From Fragilaria crotonensis (lineage: Eukaryota > Bacillariophyta > Fragilariophyceae > Fragilariales > Fragilariaceae), in the NCBI GenBank assembly GCA_022925895.1, contig JAKSYS010000207.1, positions 25,149-89,148 on the forward strand: a stretch of DNA of 64,000 bases, given 5' to 3'. Under the pieces are notes generated by a model. The model saw only the letters and a program-made list of their open reading frames with translations, had not been told where the DNA came from and searched no databases. This document shows, one piece after another, positions 20,828 to 32,697 of this stretch (the first letter of the stretch is position 1; each line of letters begins with the position of its first letter). The position numbers and the translations under genes are program-made.

Positions 20828-22830
20828 CTGAGGTAGGTCAGGATTGGGCCAAGGGATGTTGGATGGGTGATCATCAGTATTGTCAAGGGATGAAGCTCTG
20901 AAAAGGCTTGATGGTGGTATCTTGATTGATCTGGTGAGTTTTGGTCAGAGTCAGTGATGGAGTAGGCACGTTGTTGGTTGCGTGGAGCAGCGTTTTCATT
21001 GTTGGATGGTCTTTGAGGGTTGGCGGAGCGATTGTTTTGGTTGGATCTGGGGTTTGTGCAGTTGCGCGCATAGTGGCCGAGGCGTCCACAGTTATTGCAG
21101 ACGATTGTAGCGGTATTGGAAGGGTTGTGCGAATGGTTGTTGTTGGATCCGTTGGGAGATGGACGTTGATTGGGGCTCAACGTCGGTCGGAAAGGTGGTC
21201 AATTGTTTTGTTGAGGCTGGTTGGATGGCCGCGGGGAGGGTAGTGGTGGTCGACGTTGATTCGAGTTGTTGAATGGTGGTCGTGAAGGATGTGTAGGGGG
21301 TCAGAACGGGCGCGAATGGTTTTGCGGTGGTCGCGGCGGTTGGTTTCGGTTTTGATTGTTGCTGTTGGGATTGGAATAAGGTCAAAGGATGGAACTGAAA
21401 GCTTGTTGTTGTCTTTGTGTGAAGACACGTTGGGTAGTTTGGTTGTGGCGCGGTTGAAAATGGTGGGATTGGTTAGCACGGGCAGCGTTGGCGTGTTGGT
21501 TGTAGTTGCGGTGGTTCTGGGACGGGAGTGTGAGGCCACGGGATTCGTCAATGTTGAGGAGATGGCTTTCGAGTTCGGCGAATGGTGGCAGAGCTTCGTA
21601 ATTGAGTTCTGTGCGACGTATGTCGGCGTCGAAACGTTGATAGGATGCGGCGTAGAAGGAGTGATTGCTTCCACCACGAACGGTGCGTTTGATAAGTTCG
21701 GCGTCGGTGTTGGGTATTCCAGCATGATAGCAGTTGCGCGTGAGAAGGCGAATGCGGTTGAGGTAGGAGGTTGCGACTTCATGATGTGGTTGTTTGATGG
21801 AGCAGAAAGCTTTGCGTGTTGGTTCAACATGATCAGGAGTTAGCGGAGCGCAGTGGCGGCGTAGAGTTAGACTTGCAGTGCGAGCGTCTGGTGGACCATC
21901 AATGATGTGTTTCTGGCAAGGGTCACAAACGTTTGTGAAGATCAAATTGTAGAGAGCAGTGCCAACAAAAGGGTGTGAATAGAACACTTGTTTTGGCCAA
22001 AGATCAAAGACTTGGCACGTCCACAGGGAAATGTTACAAACAATTCGAAGGTTGTCAATGAAGGTGTTAAAGTGTTGGCGGTGTGCTTGAAGGTCGGTTG
22101 GGTAGGACAATTTGCAATGGTTAGCACTTTTGGCGTACTTCAAAAGTGTTTTCGTGAGGTCTTCGATTGGTGGACAAGTGAAATCGGCTTGCGTTGATGA
22201 TGTGAGCGCATCAGGGGATGTGTGTTGAATGTGCTTGGGTTCTTGTTCTGAATCATGGTCTGTGTCCTCATCAAAGAAGGTTTCAACAGTGGGAGGGTAT
22301 GTGAAGGTTGCATGGGTCGCCTGGTGGCGCGGAGTTGGGCGTGTTGCAACGAATTTTGGTGCATTTTGGGGGTTTTGGTCGTCGTTTCCAGAATTGGGTG
22401 ATTTTTGCGTGTTTTTGGCAGATTTCGTACTGGGAGGTTGAATAATTTCGTTGTGTTGAGTTTGGGGTTGCAAAAGATTTTGCGACGGATTTGGTGGCTG
22501 GGGGTTCGAATTTTGGGGTGGGAACTTTTTGGTAGGTATAATTTTGGGTGTCGTTGAAAAAGTTGTCGAAATCGGAGGTTCTGGGTTCGAGTCGGTGGTG
22601 GCCGGATTGTGAGGTAATTTTACATTTTTTGGCGTGAGAATGCCTGAAAATGCGTCGGAGAAGCGTTTTAGAGGTCCAGTTGTTGATTTCGCAGTTGGAG
22701 ACGAGTTAGAGGGTGTTTCGGTGTGTGAACTGCTTGTTTCGGGCGAGTTTGGTGGTAAAAATGCGAGATTTGGTTGAGTTCCGGGCAGTTGTTGAGTTGA
22801 ATAAAACCTACCGTTACTACTGGAAATCCA
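20824..22830 (-). pseudogene. Gag and zinc knuckle of element D (frameshifted)
   Basis: The frame from 22830 to 21382 encodes a Ser/Thr/Pro-rich leader with the PLKR motif and then the capsid-like region (PPIEDLTKTLLKYAK, VFDLWPKQ, CDPCQKHIIDGPPDA) also seen in element E at 4.6-5.1 kb. After one or more frameshifts near 21.2-21.4 kb, the knuckle CNNCGRLGHYARNC appears in the frame of 20824-21180. No ATG precedes 22473, and the 5' end is cut off at the element C LTR. Confidence 0.7.
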
Positions 22831-22951
22831 TCATTGTGGGGCAGCATGGCATTAGTGATCAGGATAGAACAAAATTATAGGCTAAGCTCGGAGAAATCCC
22901 ATACGGTCTGGCCGTAGCCCAATATAACGCAGACACAGTAGAATTCGTGCA
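22821..22951 (-). repeat. Probable 3' LTR of element C (about 131 bp)
   Basis: On the minus strand it begins TGCACGAATTC after GCTCGCGGGGAC, the same polypurine-type tract that precedes the 3' LTRs of elements A and B. The 3' limit is placed at TTTCCA because element D coding sequence starts there. There is no second copy, so the exact end is uncertain. Confidence 0.5.
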
Positions 22952-23142
22952 GTCCCCGCGAGCAAAATACCGATCCATCGGTGATTCGCTCGTCCCCGGA
23001 TTCGCACTCCGCACAAAACACCTGAAATCACATAACACCAGAGGCCGTCCGGACATCCATCTCCAAATAGTATTAGCCCATCCACACCTACGCTCGTAGG
23101 CCAAGGCCAGCAACCTGCTTTGCAGGCCCAAGAGCCATCCCA

Positions 23143-24751
23143 TCACCATAGGATGCGTTGCGATAAATCCCGAAGCTTCGGCCCTGCCAAGAGTTTCGTA
23201 AAGATATCTGCCAGGTTAGTCTCACCATCTTCCTTAGCAATTCGCACCGTCCCCGCAGCCTGAGCCTCGCGAGTGCGATGGTACGCGATTGCCTGATGCT
23301 TCTTCTTCAAGGTCGACTCCGGCCTGGTGGAGTTCTTGACGACCGCTTCATTATCACAAAAAACATTGCAAGGATCCTCAATCGGAACACCCATCATCCT
23401 TAACTTGTACCGCAAACCCTCTATCAACTCAACTGCAATCTTTATGGCGATAAACTCCGAGCCAAACGTGGAAGATTCCACCGTGTTCTGCCGCTTGGAG
23501 TACCATATAATCGGTGCGCGATTGATATACAGGATCACGCCAGTGTGTGACCGACGCGTTAACTGACAACCTGCATGATCGGCATCAACAAAACAAGTCA
23601 TCATAACTGGCTTCCCTCGCGGTTCAGGCATGTTCTCCGGTATGGCTTCCTTCGCGTCAGGATAATACTTCGACCGATCTTGCGTGGCAAATCGTCGCGG
23701 GTCATAGCTTGGCTCCGTGTCGTCAAACACCATCGTCGATCGGTCGTACTGCTTCAAATAAGCAAACACATGGAACAATTGTTGAAGATGACCCTCTCTC
23801 GCCGACACGAGATAACGTGACATGAGAGAAACCGGCATCAGTATGTCCACTTGCCCGAGTTTGCAGATCCACCTCAGCACGCCGACCAACCCTTGGTAAT
23901 AATTGAGTCGCTGCGCATCCAACTCCGCCGTTTGATCCAGCTCCGGTCGATAACCCTGACTTAGTGGAGTCGTTGTGCGTTTCGGCAACCCCAACCCCAC
24001 GTTCTCCAACTCCGTCTCGACGTCCTTGACAGCCCTCGACACATACTTGGATGATGACATGGCCCACCTGATCTTCCCCGGCTCATCCGATTCGGGTATC
24101 TTGAATTGCTTCACTTCGGCCCCAAGATATACATCAGGTGCCTTAACGCTTCCATCATTCAGCTTGTAGACCTTTGACAAGGCGTCCATCACATTCTTCA
24201 GATTCGTATCGAGACATAGGATGTCAGCGACATACGCCAAGACATAACTGTAGAACTTCGTTCCGTCGGCCGTCATTGCGGCCTTCATCCAAACGTCCGG
24301 ATCCGCTTTGCAGCTGACATATCCCATGTCCCGAAGCGACGCGGCAAGATGGTCCCTGAATCGCGCTCCCGACGACTTCATTCCATAAAGTGCACTCACG
24401 ATCTTCACTGGTCGTCCTCTCAAATCGGGTGGGAACTCCAACCCGGCAACAACATATAGCCTCTCATCAGTCGGTGCCGAGAGATAAGCATTTTGGATGT
24501 CTGCCGCCAAGATATCAAGTCCGTTCAATGCTGCAAGAGTGAACGCGATCCGAACGCTATCACGTGACACGACACTCAAGAAGGTCATCTCCTTTGGTAC
24601 TTCGTGTTTCGCACCATTCAGGACGAGTCGCGCCTTCCTCGTTAGGTCAAATTTGATGTCAAATATCATGTGACATGTTGCCTTCGCGTACCCAACAGGC
24701 GGACTTGGATCGTCGCTGAACTCGAATGCCACCATCACGATCCTCATTTCC
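23143..24751 (-). pseudogene. RT and RNase H of element C (catalytic YVDD changed to YVAD)
   Basis: The RT blocks CHMIFDIKFDLTRKARL, VVSRDSVRIAFTLAALN, DIQNAYLSAP and SALYGMKSSGA are present. The catalytic box reads AYVADILCL: the first Asp codon is GCT (Ala) at 24226-24228. RNase H follows, with Asp in CFVDADHAG, Glu in TFGSEFIAIK and Asp in VFCDNEAVVK, and ends with TNLADIFTKLL. The reading frame is open from the LINE junction to the stop. One point mutation is enough to kill RT here. Confidence 0.8.
24735..24751. repeat. Left target site duplication of the LINE (17 bp)
   Basis: TCACGATCCTCATTTCC here is repeated exactly at 33817-33833. It encodes, on the minus strand, the EMRIV region of element C polyprotein on both sides of the insertion. 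Confidence 0.9.
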
Positions 24752-24846
24752 CACACAATATTTACTTCTGAAACTCGTAAACACGTTCTGTCCGTCGTCC
24801 GTTTTTTACGTAGGTTTTCTTGTACGTTTTGTTGCAACCAACCACC

Positions 24847-27615
24847 ATGACCGCAGGAAAGGAAGCTCCGCTATCCATCGCCCTAACAGGCCCTCACGAT
24901 CCTGACAACCCGACCTTTGGATTCCGCATCGAACACTGGGCCGACCAACCATCAGCAGAGAATTTGAACCCCAGCGAGCTCGAATCTCATTATCGGCGTC
25001 TTGCAAATGCCGATGCCTACCGTCAACATGGTGACAAGGTCACCTGGAATCGCTACCTGAACCTCGGCTACTACGCCTTTGATGACTGTAAGGAGTTTGT
25101 CCATCATTGGTCCAAGTTTGACGAAGACCCAATTGGCTGCCATCGGATGATCTGGTATAACTTTATGTTCCATGTCGATCGTAAGCTCGACATTTCTTCC
25201 ACTCTGCAGGCGTGGGCAACGGGTATCTCGCAGCCATATCTCCAGACCTTTGCTCCCCATCATCTTTCTATTGATACGAACGTCTACTCCTGGAAAGGCT
25301 TACTTGCAGACCAAAGCATGGACATCGAGTCTGCCACACCATGGCAACAAGTCACCAGAGTACGCCCAGCTCGCGAACGATCCCAATCTACGGAAAAGAA
25401 AATCGCCTCCAAGTTGACTAAGCTTACCAAACCAACAAAGAACCCTAAACCCGTCCCAAAGCCAACAACTGCACCACCCTCCAATGCAACCTCCATCACT
25501 CCCCAAGCGCAGCGCGTTATCCTCCAACTCTTCCAGCCCCAACACAACCCCTCTCCTCCCCTGCCGTCCCAGCTTCTATCATCACCTTGGAATAAAAATC
25601 AATCCGACAACAGCACATTCGCATCCGATAGGTCGGAGGATGCAAAACCTCCTGCCACAACGGCTTCGGTAACTGCACCAACCAACGACGGCACCCATCG
25701 ATTGACAATCCGCTGGACCCGCAAGGATGATTTCCATGTACTAAACCCAAACCCAATCGCCTGGTTAACCGAAGCCCTTACTCTTCTCCAGGGACTATTC
25801 AACAGAACAGACGGAGTGTTTTACAGATGGGAAAGCAAAGATTTAACACAATCCCGAACTATTGACCAAATGACAACAAATGATCTTCGAGATTTCATCT
25901 CTCCTACAATCACTTCGTTGGACACCACCTTTCAATTCGTCTTCGGTCTCCGCTTTGCCTTTCAGACCAACTCCCCATCTCAATGGCGCTCCTCAGCATC
26001 CACACACCGCGCTCTTGAGACACATGACGCTACGATCGGATTCTCAAATTCAACTTGTGCTAGCGGAAAAATGGTAATCGCAGGTTATATTTTACTTAAG
26101 GCGCCAAACAGCACCCATCGGATTCACTATATGAAAAGCCTGAGACAGCAACTTCCTCCTCACACTCCTTTCTTTGATATCATCCTCCACCGCAACACCC
26201 CCATGGAACAACGTATCGATCATCTAGCGGTTCGGTGCGGAGAGCACCACGTAGCTCCCCTAACTCAGATCCTATCGGCACATCTAACGAGCAGTCGCAC
26301 CACAGCACTATTTCTATCAAGATTGGCCTTCGCAAATTTGACACAAGAACAGATAAAGCGATATTTCCTCCACCACGAAGCCTACATTAAGTCCCTAAAA
26401 TCCATCCAACTTCCTATGTACTTGATGAACTTTGATCAGGTCCGAATCGAAACTTGGGGTACCGGGGAAACCACTTCGCGCACCACTCGCGAATGGGCAC
26501 AGTCCCTTCTATCATCGGACAACGTGCGCTGCGACGCTGTGAACGGAGGATATGACGAAAAACCATACCTCCTCGTTCAAGCTGAACAACTCGCCTTTGT
26601 TCAGAATGCTCTTCGGGCGTACAAGCTCCGTCTGAACCCGCTTGGACATCGAGAAGCTCGTTTCCGAGACAGTCTACCAGGTCTACCAAACGTTATCCTT
26701 ATTGACTCTTCCACTCAGCAGACACTTGACTTTCTGGAAGGTTTATCTTCTTCCGATATTTGGCAAAGCGCACCAGACTCAGTTCGACAGCCAGCAACTG
26801 ACATCCCACAACAGACAAATACCCAGAATTCGCAATCCCAGCAGACACCACGCACAGCCTCCCCCCACACAGGCCCTAAACTACCACCACCTCCCCGCCC
26901 AACACCACCACAGAAAAGCTCATTGCGGGCACGAAGTACCTACGGCACTAATAACAATTCAGATGACCAAACAGCCTCAACCCACTCCGCCATGACTCCT
27001 TCACAGTCAGGCACCGCACGAATTCATGACCTGGAATCCCAATTGAGGCAGCTCCACAGCGCAATCAAACTTGACTCCACGGCGACCAACTCCAGACTCT
27101 CCGAAATCGATACTCAACTCTCCAAATCAATGGACTGTCACCAAACGACGGTTCACTCCATTACCGATCTCCGTATCCAAATACAGCAACTCACCGGTAT
27201 CATTACCAACATGGCAGACCGCTTCGATAATTTTCCTCCTCTCATCCCGCCAGAATTCCTCGCCCTCGGAAGAGTACCTGACCAGGAGGAAGAGCCGCGT
27301 GCCGAAACATTCATGGATACAAGTGGGACGGGGATCCGTCCCCAGCTGCGGCGGCACCCACTCAAACATCCAACCTACCACCTCATAACTCTTCCATGTC
27401 CGTTCAATCTCGGTCCTCTACCTCCACAGGGACAGGATCTTCCAGCTCATCCCTCCCACCTCCACCACAACAAAAGAAACCGCGTACTCTGCACTCCAAC
27501 ATGGAACAACTTTCACTCGTTTCTGGCAATACAACCACAGCGGAAGCTCCATCGACGCCTAACATCACCGATATGGCCACAATGCTACCAACGCTACGCA
27601 CTCCTCCACTACTGA
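24847..27615 (+). CDS. LINE ORF1 protein, unrecognised, with C-terminal coiled coil
   Basis: The ATG at 24847 follows a 95-bp leader. The 922-residue frame has a conserved-looking N-terminal domain of about 110 residues rich in Trp, Tyr and His (RIEHWADQP, GYYAFDDCKEFVHHW), then basic Lys/Pro linkers. A long central globular region follows, then a Pro/Gln-rich stretch, and a predicted coiled coil around residues 750-800 (heptad-like Leu/Ile in DLESQLRQLHSAIKL). I see no CCHC knuckle. By position it should be the RNA-binding ORF1 protein of the LINE particle. The last 90 or so residues look out of frame: another frame holds a Ser/Pro-rich segment, and the original frame resumes to a TAA at 27790. 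Confidence 0.6.
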   Translation: MTAGKEAPLSIALTGPHDPDNPTFGFRIEHWADQPSAENLNPSELESHYRRLANADAYRQHGDKVTWNRYLNLGYYAFDDCKEFVHHWSKFDEDPIGCHRMIWYNFMFHVDRKLDISSTLQAWATGISQPYLQTFAPHHLSIDTNVYSWKGLLADQSMDIESATPWQQVTRVRPARERSQSTEKKIASKLTKLTKPTKNPKPVPKPTTAPPSNATSITPQAQRVILQLFQPQHNPSPPLPSQLLSSPWNKNQSDNSTFASDRSEDAKPPATTASVTAPTNDGTHRLTIRWTRKDDFHVLNPNPIAWLTEALTLLQGLFNRTDGVFYRWESKDLTQSRTIDQMTTNDLRDFISPTITSLDTTFQFVFGLRFAFQTNSPSQWRSSASTHRALETHDATIGFSNSTCASGKMVIAGYILLKAPNSTHRIHYMKSLRQQLPPHTPFFDIILHRNTPMEQRIDHLAVRCGEHHVAPLTQILSAHLTSSRTTALFLSRLAFANLTQEQIKRYFLHHEAYIKSLKSIQLPMYLMNFDQVRIETWGTGETTSRTTREWAQSLLSSDNVRCDAVNGGYDEKPYLLVQAEQLAFVQNALRAYKLRLNPLGHREARFRDSLPGLPNVILIDSSTQQTLDFLEGLSSSDIWQSAPDSVRQPATDIPQQTNTQNSQSQQTPRTASPHTGPKLPPPPRPTPPQKSSLRARSTYGTNNNSDDQTASTHSAMTPSQSGTARIHDLESQLRQLHSAIKLDSTATNSRLSEIDTQLSKSMDCHQTTVHSITDLRIQIQQLTGIITNMADRFDNFPPLIPPEFLALGRVPDQEEEPRAETFMDTSGTGIRPQLRRHPLKHPTYHLITLPCPFNLGPLPPQGQDLPAHPSHLHHNKRNRVLCTPTWNNFHSFLAIQPQRKLHRRLTSPIWPQCYQRYALLHY

Positions 27616-27789
27616 CACACCTACCGCTCCACCGTCCCAACCCCATTCTACCGATATCCCTCCTCACCTACGGGTTCTCTCGACTCATTTGACGATATCG
27701 AGGATGATATCCTCTACCCTCCCGCAGCACTCCCCGATCTGGATCAGCAATACAACTTAACCCCTGCTCCTGACGGTGGCGCCAAAGGG

Positions 27790-27794
27790 TAATG
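27790..27794 (+). promoter_or_regulatory. TAATG stop-start overlap between LINE ORF1 and ORF2
   Basis: In the ORF1 frame, TAA at 27790-27792 ends an acidic tail (DSFDDIEDDILYPP), and its last A is the first base of ATG at 27792-27794, which opens ORF2. Such overlaps serve as termination-reinitiation signals in some LINEs. Here the upstream frame is broken near 27.6 kb, so the arrangement is read as ancestral. Confidence 0.55.
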
Positions 27795-29432
27795 TCAATC
27801 CCAAGCTCTCCTCCCACTCATCCCGACTCCTCGGTGTATGAGACTCCCTACAAACCATCAAGCATCACTTCTCCAAGCAATTTACCAGCACAATCCAGCA
27901 GCTTCCTCGGCATAAACGATCCAAAGCCACCACACCATCAAAACAACTATCTCGCCCCAATTCCTTCTTTGTTACAGGCCGCCCGGGGCGCTCAATTCAC
28001 CACTCCACAGGACGCCGCGCCTAGAAAGTTCTACGGAGATGATGTATATCTTAAACATCCCGACGCGTTTCGAATTTTTTTCCAAAATGTGAAGGGCCTG
28101 ACATACTCTTCTGGGTGCGAGGATTACAAATACTGTCTCCACAACTTGTCAACACTCAGTGTCGACATTGCAGGCTTATCTGAAACCAATACACCATGGA
28201 ACCAACTAGCTCATTTACAATCTGATTTCCGCCGGTGTTTACGCAGGCAATTTTCCCAATGCAAAGTCGAGTTCGGATCACCCTCGACAGAAATCGATCC
28301 GGTGAAGGTCACGGATGTTTATCAGGCAGGCGGGAATCTATCTTTTGCTCATGGCTCTCTAGTTCCTATGCTCTCGGGCGACTCAAACCTCCAGGATCCG
28401 AGTGGACTCGGAAGGTGGAGCGGACTTACATTCCGTGGAAAGCAGAGCCAATACTTCACCGTATTAACGGGGTACAGGACATGTCGCGGCAGTATATCTT
28501 CCTCCTCCCTGGGCAGTACATATCATCGAGAGTACTCCTTTATGAAGGCAAACGGAAATAAGCAACCGGATCCCCGACAGGCATTCTTCACCGACATTAC
28601 AATTCTGATTACATCTCTTCAAGCACGCCAGCACTCCGTTCTCCTAATGCTGGATGCCAATTCTACCCTTTACGATGCGGGTTTCCTCGAAATGCAGACA
28701 ACCTGCCAACTGCAGGATCTCCAGGCAAGCAGTCCAGCAACATCAACATACATGGGTGCCCTCGATCGACGGATTGATTTCATGCTCGGCTGCTCGAAAG
28801 TGGTGTCGTCGATGAGACAACAGGGCACTCTATCGTACTATGATGGCCCCCTTTCCGACCACCGAGGACTTTACGTCGACCTCGATCTCCACTCCCTTCT
28901 TGGATATACTCCACAAACGTTCACCATTCCCCGATCGGACATGCGTTTATTGAAAGCCGGCAATCCCGAACTGGTCGAAGACTACGTGACAAGCATGCAT
29001 AAATACTATCATGACCACGACATGACGGCGCGCATCAACTGGCTCTATGATACCCACAAGACCATGACGCGACCTGCAATCCGCCGTATTCTGGAAAAAT
29101 GGGACTCGGACCAAGGAAAAGCGATGCAAATGTCCGAGCGTTCCCTTCAAAGAACCCCTCAACGACACCAATGGTCACCCGAACTCCGAAACGCAGGACT
29201 CCTCCGCAGTTACTGGCGATTGAGACTTCAGGACGCTCAGCAGCAGACCAATCACTCCTCAAAATCGATCGCCTCCAATCACAGATCCAACAACACAACC
29301 CAACATATGTATTTCCCTACGTCAGACCTTCCTCACATCGGACGAAATCCGGGTTCATCTCAATCAATCCTCCCGTCAACTACGAAAACTACAACGATCA
29401 TCGGACACAGTCCGAAGCCGCAATCTATATGA
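27792..29432 (+). pseudogene. LINE ORF2 N-terminus: apurinic/apyrimidinic endonuclease
   Basis: This ATG-initiated frame has the exonuclease-endonuclease-phosphatase fold motifs: FQNVKGL, Glu in GLSETN, the block TGYRTCRG, the Asp-x-Asn pair in LMLDANST, the RRIDFML block and the SDH motif in GPLSDHRG. The enzyme nicks target DNA to prime reverse transcription. The real frame is lost around 29.3 kb and continues in another one, so the gene is broken. The first 70 residues are Ser/Pro-rich and disordered. Confidence 0.8.
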
Positions 29433-30069
29433 TTTGCTTGCAAAGTACAGATCCGATTCAAACCCTAGCACAAGTGCTGACTCAACAAGACGAGCTCAGA
29501 TTGTACAACGCACGATAGCAAAAGAGGATAACCAAGCTATGCACGCTCACATTCGCACGCAGGTATCTCCCAAACTCCACTCGGGTCTCTCATACATCAA
29601 CGTTCCAGTGTCCACTACCGATCCATCACTTCCTCCTTCGATTGTCCTAGCTCAAGTACGTCAAGAGGACATCATTTGGGAGAAAGTCATTGACCGCACC
29701 GCCATCGAAGCTCAAATCCTGAAGTACAATAGCGCAGCATTCCGAACAGCGGCCGAATCACCCTGTGGGCACGGCATCATCCATGACGAACTCACCTTCA
29801 CAAGTCTATCATCCTCTGCTCAACACCTTCTCTCAGGATATGTCCCACCAGAATGGCACAATGATGATACACAACTCAAGCATTCTTCTCCTCATTTGCA
29901 GTACCGGATCATGTCCGCGCACACGAAGAAATCTCCTCTGATATATCCTCTTCCGACATCGAATGGGGCATCAAGAAGTGGCGGGAATCAACCGCGACGT
30001 CTCCTTCGGGCCGTCATCTCGGCCATTACAAGGCTCTCATCACTGATCCCGTCCTGCTCGATGGTTTGA
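29323..30069 (+). pseudogene. LINE ORF2 region between endonuclease and RT (frameshifted)
   Basis: The frame here gives a helical, Arg-rich stretch (LTSDEIRVHLNQ, RSRNLYDLLAKYRSD) and then the start of the RT thumb/finger region. It is connected to the endonuclease and to the RT only through frame changes at about 29.32 and 29.9-30.15 kb. Typical words of the RT N-terminus, such as SPSGRHLGHYK and WSNAVNVLIEK, are spread across frames between 29.99 and 30.16 kb. Confidence 0.6.
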
Positions 30070-30169
30070 CAAAATTTCTCAACATAGCTATTTCCAATGG
30101 GATATCCGTCAAGCGTTGGAGCAACGCGGTCAACGTCCTGATTGAAAAGATCCGGGCATTCCCAACATA

Positions 30170-32641
30170 AATCGGCTAAGAATCATTCACCTCTTCGAAG
30201 CCGACTACAACCTCTTTCTGAAGATTCAGTGGGGACACCGACTGGTCCGTCGGTCTGTTGAATTCGACTTACTCCATCCTGGTCAACATGGCTCAGTTCC
30301 ATCCCGATCAACCATGGACCCGATCATGTTAACGCAACTAACCACGGATCTGTGCCGTATTCTTAAACATAATTTGGCACGATTCGACAACGACGCCAGC
30401 GCCTGTTACGATCGGATAATCGTTAACCTTGGCATGCTGGCGGCCCGCCGATGCGGGATGCCTCTGAATGCAATCCAAACCCACGCTGAAGCACTCCAGT
30501 TCATGCAATATACCGTCAAAACTGTCCATGGTATTTCAGCCGACAACTACAGTGGCACTCCCTTTGCACCGTTGTTTGGAACCGGCCAAGGCAGCGGAGC
30601 CTCTCCCGCAGTCTGGTTATCTCTGGTGGTCATCCTCATGAACACGCTGGATCATCTTATACCCGAACGAATGGAGTTTCAGTCCCCAGATGCGTCCATC
30701 AAACATTCCCGTCTCATTGATGCATTCGTCGACGACACCTCTCTCGGCTTTACCGATCCGGGACTTCTAAGTCACACAGAAATGATTACTCGCATCAACC
30801 ATATTGCCCAGACATGGGAAAGGCTGCTGCACTTCTCAGGCGGCTCCTTGAATCTTTCCAAATGCTCGTGGTACATCATGTACTGGGATTGGACATCTGG
30901 CAGACCAGCACTTCGCCCCATATCACCTACCGATCCAAAGGTTCTACTCACCCGAGGGTCAGACCGCGAAACCACAACCCAGGTTAAATGCACAAGTGTC
31001 GACCAAGCGTCTCGACTTCTGGGAGTCTACCTATCACCTTCTGGCGATTTCTCGGAACAACTGAAGGTAATGAAGACAAAAGCCGACAACTATGCAACTC
31101 GGCTTCGTTCTCCACGACTCACGGCTCAAGACATCCGAGTCTTCCACAAAACTACGTATACACCAGCCATGCGATACTCACTTGCTGCATTGGCAGTCGA
31201 TGAGGAAGAACTTGGGTCAGTACAATCCAAAGTTTTAGCGGCAATGCTGCAAGGGATGGGAGTGTCCTCCAAATTGCCCACAGCAATAAGACACGCCCCA
31301 CTTGACATGGGAGGGATAGAGCTGCTTGATCTCCGAACCGAAATGGGGATAGCATCTCTGCGCCTAATCAGAAACTCAGTGTTCGCCAACTCAGAAGTCG
31401 GCAAGATGATCGTGATGAACGTCCAATACTCCCAACTCGAAGCTGGCACTGGATACAACATCCTTGAAAAACCATCCCAGCATGTTTCCTACTTAACTCC
31501 CACATGGATCACATCAGTCCGACAATTCATCAGCAACCACGCGATCACTATCACCTTCACTGAGCAACTCCTCCCTGCTCTACGCACCACACGCGACAAG
31601 TATATTATGGATCCCAACCATCTACACCGATACTCTCTTGCGCAACAGCACGACATAAACCTGGTACGGATATACCTGCAGGCCACGACACTCTCTGATA
31701 TGTCTGCCGGGACGGATGGACGAACGATATGTACCTCATACGCCAAAGGCATCCGACCCAGTGACTTCAAACATAGCTCGACATGGCCTCGTCAAGCAAC
31801 ACCAAGTTTAAAACAGCAGCGTCTCTGGACCTCATACATCACAACGTCGTACATCAGGTATCATCCCTACTGGGAGGAACCAATGGGGGCATTCCTTCCG
31901 AAGACCGGGACCACCCACAAGACATCAATCGATCCCCTTCATACCCCCAACGAGGCGACGTCATACTCTTCCCTTCGCAAGTTTCTGAAGGCGATTCCCC
32001 GATTCTACAGCCGTCTCCTGTCACATTACGAGCAAAAAGCAACTGATCTTCAGGTCTGGCAAGCATTCCGATCAAAAAAACGACTCGAAATCGTAACCGA
32101 TGGGAGTCTCGAGTCCCACACCACGGGAACCTTTGGGTGGAAATTGATGACTCCAAAGGACGTAACGCTGTACCAGGGAACCGGACCGGTGGATGGACCT
32201 CCCGAAATCTCCAGCTCCACGAGGAGCGAGCTCGGTGGCTTTGCTGCTCCCCTCTTGCTTATTGCAGCTGTTGCACGATTCTGGGGGTTGCGGCACCGTT
32301 GCCGATACCGATGGATCGTTGACAGCCAGTGTGCCATCACAAAAGTCAAGCTAGTGACATTTCGCGGTTCCAAACCACGTCGCCAACTCAATAACGTTGA
32401 TTACCTGTCTCTGATTGCATCTCTCCACAATGAACTTCGAGCTCCACGACCATCACCTGGGTCAAAGTCACCAGGACCAGACAACAAGTTACTCCAACCT
32501 TCCCGCGACGCCCGCAACAACGTCGATGTCGACGCTCTTGCTGCTACACATTCCAATATGAAACGCACCAAGCCCATTCAACATATTCCACACCTACCCA
32601 TACTCCGAGTAACAATGACAGCCGGGGCATACGACTCGTAG
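30170..32641 (+). pseudogene. LINE ORF2: reverse transcriptase and RNase H
   Basis: Coding is in frame from about 30170. The RT motifs are RLIHLFEADYN-like (RIIHLFEADYN), Asp in FDNDASACYDRI, GTGQGSGASPAVW and the catalytic FVDD in AFVDDTSLGF (30724-30738). RNase H follows, with Asp in VTDGSLES, Glu in RSELGGFAAP and Asp in WIVDSQCAI. The RT catalytic residues and these three RNase H residues are intact. A frame change near 30.15 kb removes the upstream part. LINE RT extends the cDNA at the nicked target; RNase H occurs in only some LINE clades. Confidence 0.8.
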
Positions 32642-32697
32642 GAAATTATGATGAATATCTTCGGTTCCACATCAACGGATCACAACTTCGAGTATAC

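Larger units (their letters stand above)
17003..22830 (-). mobile_element. Copia element D (E family), 5'-truncated pseudo-element
   Basis: This element is collinear with element E on the opposite strand: gag, CCHC knuckle, protease, integrase, RT, RNase H, polypurine tract and LTR. Coding is open up to 22830, where a TGA marks the junction with the 3' LTR of element C. The D gag upstream region has no ATG before 22473, as expected if the start was cut away. It carries frameshifts, two nonsense codons and a catalytic substitution in the integrase. Confidence 0.8.

Noticed and set aside
22859-23149. Minus-strand ORF of 96 codons downstream of element C RNase H
   Set aside because: It lies across the polypurine tract and LTR and shows no family resemblance; it is a chance ORF.
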